Both the position numbers and the translations under genes were made by a program. A stretch of 6,306 bases of DNA from an uncultured Lachnospiraceae bacterium. GTDB taxonomy: Bacteria > Bacillota_A > Clostridia > Lachnospirales > Lachnospiraceae. Below, piece by piece: positions 3,846 to 6,306 of the stretch. Under the pieces are notes generated by a model. The model saw only the letters and a list, made by a program, of their open reading frames with translations. It did no database searches and was not told where the DNA came from. Numbering within the stretch: position 1 is the first letter of the stretch; every line of letters begins with the position of its first letter. The stretch covers positions 1 to 6,306 of the forward strand of contig CAJUOF010000239.1 of assembly GCA_910587905.1 (NCBI GenBank). Reading direction: 5' to 3'.

Positions 3846-6306
3846 ATGGCATTTACTCATCTGCACGTGCATACGGAGTACAGCCTGCTGGACGGCTCCA
3901 GCAAGATTAAGGAGCTGGTGGTTCAGGCGAAGACCCTCGGCATGGACGGCCTGGCGATCACGGACCATGGCGTGATGTACGGGGTCATTGATTTTTACAA
4001 GGCGGCGAAGGAGGCGGGGATCCGCCCCATCATCGGCTGCGAGGTCTATGTGACTACCGGCTCCCGGTTTGAAAAAGAGGGGAACAATTCAGAGGACCGG
4101 TATTATCATCTGGTTCTTTTGGCGGAGAACAATACGGGCTATGCCAACCTGATGAAGATCGTGTCCAAAGGCTTTATCGATGGCTTTTATTATAAACCGA
4201 GGGTGGATTACGAGGTGCTTAAGGAGTACCACGAGGGGATTATCGCCCTCTCTGCCTGCCTGGCGGGGGAGATCCCCAAATACTTGGTCCGGGGCATGTA
4301 CGAGGAAGCCTGCCGGACGGCCAGGGGATATGAGGAGATTTTCGGAAAGGGAAACTTTTTCCTTGAGATTCAGGACCACGGGATTCCAGAGCAGCGTTTG
4401 GTGGACACCCAACTGGTGCGGATGTCAGGGGAGCTGGGGATTCCGCTGGTGGCCACCAACGACGTCCATTACACCTTTGCGGAGGATGCGGAGCCCCACG
4501 ACATTCTTCTCTGTATTCAGACCAACAAAAAGGTCGGCGACGAGAACCGGATGCGCTACGAGGGCGGACAGTATTACTGCAAGTCCGAGGAAGAGATGCG
4601 GAGACTCTTTCCCTATGCAGAGGAAGCCATTGAGAATACTCACAAAATCGCCGAACGGTGCAATGTGGAGATCGAGTTCGGGGTGACGAAGCTTCCCAGG
4701 TTCGACGTGCCGGAGGGAAAAACGGCCTGGGAATATTTAAATGAGCTCTGTCTGGCGGGGCTTCGGGAACGGTATCCGGGGGACGACGGAACGCTGAAGA
4801 ACCGGTTGGATTATGAGCTTGACGTCATAAAGACCATGGGATATGTGGATTATTTCCTGATCGTCTGGGATTTCATCAAATACGCCAGGGACCATGAGAT
4901 CATGGTGGGGCCGGGGAGAGGTTCCGCCGCCGGGAGCATCGTGGCCTACACCCTGGGGATCACCAACATCGATCCCATCCGCTATAACCTGCTCTTTGAG
5001 CGCTTCTTAAACCCGGAGCGGGTGTCCATGCCGGATATCGACGTGGACTTCTGCTTTGAGCGGCGCCAGGAGGTCATCGACTATGTGGGAGAAAAGTACG
5101 GGAAGGACCGGGTGGTCCAGATCGTCACCTTCGGAACCCTGGCGGCCCGGGGCGTGATCCGGGACGTGGGCCGGGCCCTGGACCTGCCTTACGCCCTCTG
5201 TGACCAGATCGCAAAGATGGTGCCCAGGGAGCCTGGAATCACCCTTGATGCCGCTTTAAAGACTCCGGATTTGGCGGCGGCTTACAAAAATGACGACCAG
5301 GTGAAGTTTTTGATTGACATGTCGAAGCGGCTGGAGGGACTTCCCAGACATGCCTCCATGCATGCGGCCGGCGTGGTGATCAGCCAGAAGCCGGTGGAAG
5401 AGTACGTGCCCCTTTCCAGGGCGGCCGACGGTTCCATCACCACCCAGTTTACCATGACTACGCTGGAGGAATTGGGGCTCCTAAAAATGGATTTCCTGGG
5501 ACTCAGGACCCTGACGGTGATCCGGGATGCGGTGAAGCTGATTGAGAGGAGTAAGGGCGTCTCCATCGACATCGACCACATTGACTTTGACGACAAGGCG
5601 GTTTACGATTCCCTCTGTACGGGGCGGTGCGACGGGGTGTTCCAGCTGGAAAGTTCCGGCATGAAGAGCTTCATGAAGGAATTGCAGCCCCACAATCTGG
5701 AGGACGTGATCGCCGGGATCTCCCTCTACCGTCCCGGTCCCATGGACTTCATCCCCCAGTACATCCGGGGCAAGAGCCGGCCGGAGGAGATCACCTACCA
5801 TTGCCCCCAGTTGGAACCGATTCTGGAATCCACCTACGGCTGCATCGTCTACCAGGAGCAGGTCATGCAGATCGTGCGGGATCTGGGCGGTTACACCTTG
5901 GGACGGAGCGACCTGGTGCGGCGGGCCATGTCCAAGAAGAAGGCGTCCGTCATGGAGAAGGAGCGGCAGAATTTCGTCTACGGCAATGAGGCGGAGGGGG
6001 TGAAGGGCTGCATCGCCAACGGGATTGACGAGAGGACGGCCCAGCAGATCTTCGATGAGATGACGGATTTTGCAAGATACGCCTTCAACAAGTCCCATGC
6101 GGCGGCCTATGCGGTGGTGGCCTATGAGACGGCTTATCTGAAATATTATTATCCGGTGGAATACATGGCGGCCCTGATGACCTCCGTCATCGACAATTCC
6201 GCCAAGGTCTCCGAATACATCCTGGTGAGCCGCTCCATGGGGATTCCCCTGCTTCCGCCCGACATCAACGAGGGCGTGGCCGATTTCTCCGTGTCCGGCG
6301 GAGGGA
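3846..6306 (+). CDS. dnaE: DNA polymerase III subunit alpha, DnaE type (3' end outside window)
   Basis: This is the C-family replicative polymerase alpha subunit. In Firmicutes it works beside PolC, extending primers and helping lagging-strand synthesis. The frame is open for 820 residues of a protein usually around 1150, so the beta-clamp-binding, OB and C-terminal regions lie beyond the window. The start ATG 3846 has GGAGG 5 bases upstream, and the protein begins in the PHP domain. PHP residues include HLHVH at 5-9, Asp40-His41, Glu66, His88, Cys138 and Asp206/His208. The polymerase core shows GPGRGSAAGS at 355-364, the catalytic PDIDVD at 396-401 and the third acidic residue Asp549 in KMDFLGLRTL. 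Other conserved blocks are HASMHAAGV (502-510), FQLESSGM (599-606), YRPGPMD (628-634) and NKSHAAAYA (748-756). No stop or frameshift was found on reading through. It is probably transcribed with whiA and the crh-like gene, modulated by the hairpin just upstream. Confidence 0.97.
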   Translation, partial: MAFTHLHVHTEYSLLDGSSKIKELVVQAKTLGMDGLAITDHGVMYGVIDFYKAAKEAGIRPIIGCEVYVTTGSRFEKEGNNSEDRYYHLVLLAENNTGYANLMKIVSKGFIDGFYYKPRVDYEVLKEYHEGIIALSACLAGEIPKYLVRGMYEEACRTARGYEEIFGKGNFFLEIQDHGIPEQRLVDTQLVRMSGELGIPLVATNDVHYTFAEDAEPHDILLCIQTNKKVGDENRMRYEGGQYYCKSEEEMRRLFPYAEEAIENTHKIAERCNVEIEFGVTKLPRFDVPEGKTAWEYLNELCLAGLRERYPGDDGTLKNRLDYELDVIKTMGYVDYFLIVWDFIKYARDHEIMVGPGRGSAAGSIVAYTLGITNIDPIRYNLLFERFLNPERVSMPDIDVDFCFERRQEVIDYVGEKYGKDRVVQIVTFGTLAARGVIRDVGRALDLPYALCDQIAKMVPREPGITLDAALKTPDLAAAYKNDDQVKFLIDMSKRLEGLPRHASMHAAGVVISQKPVEEYVPLSRAADGSITTQFTMTTLEELGLLKMDFLGLRTLTVIRDAVKLIERSKGVSIDIDHIDFDDKAVYDSLCTGRCDGVFQLESSGMKSFMKELQPHNLEDVIAGISLYRPGPMDFIPQYIRGKSRPEEITYHCPQLEPILESTYGCIVYQEQVMQIVRDLGGYTLGRSDLVRRAMSKKKASVMEKERQNFVYGNEAEGVKGCIANGIDERTAQQIFDEMTDFARYAFNKSHAAAYAVVAYETAYLKYYYPVEYMAALMTSVIDNSAKVSEYILVSRSMGIPLLPPDINEGVADFSVSGGG

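Noticed and set aside
5481..6098. 205-codon minus-strand frame inside dnaE
   Set aside because: It lies wholly within well-conserved dnaE sequence and arises from third-position GC bias; no family resemblance.

Overview
This window looks like a conserved chromosomal housekeeping region of a low-to-moderate GC Gram-positive bacterium, most likely a class Clostridia member of the Lachnospiraceae type. The evidence is the gene set and order (uvrC end, hprK, murB, whiA, an HPr-like gene, dnaE), strong AGGAGG-type ribosome binding sites, Firmicutes-type HPr kinase/phosphorylase, and a DnaE with an intact PHP domain. The family assignment is inferred from memory of gene order and protein character, not from a search. 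All genes lie on the + strand. I see no mobile element, CRISPR array, tRNA or rRNA.

Layout. Positions 1-466 hold the 3' end of uvrC (nucleotide excision repair). A 143-base gap carries a possible promoter, a tandem 8-base duplication and a leader hairpin ahead of hprK (610-1560). A 76-base gap containing at most a 16-codon reading frame leads to murB (1637-2554). The murB stop codon overlaps a near-consensus extended -10 promoter (2551-2579), which should start a second transcription unit: whiA (2603-3535), a crh-like HPr gene (3532-3789, overlapping whiA by 4 bases) and dnaE (from 3846, running off the right edge). A perfect 13-bp hairpin with a GAAA loop separates the HPr-like gene from dnaE.

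How the genes work together. HprK phosphorylates Ser46 of HPr-family proteins in response to glycolytic state, and P-Ser-HPr or P-Ser-Crh is the co-repressor of CcpA in Firmicutes carbon catabolite regulation. The HPr-like protein here keeps Ser46 but has Glu in place of the catalytic His15. It therefore should not carry phosphate for sugar uptake and should be a dedicated regulatory target of HprK, like Bacillus Crh, which has Gln15 and is also encoded just after whiA. MurB makes the peptidoglycan precursor UDP-MurNAc, WhiA is a DNA-binding protein tied to division and chromosome segregation, and UvrC and DnaE act in DNA repair and replication. The region thus places a carbon-status sensor among envelope, division and replication genes.

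The most interesting point is the Glu15 HPr-like protein. Next are the strong internal promoter at the place where rapZ and yvcK are often found in relatives, and the large hairpin before dnaE. Most of the window is otherwise ordinary core genome.
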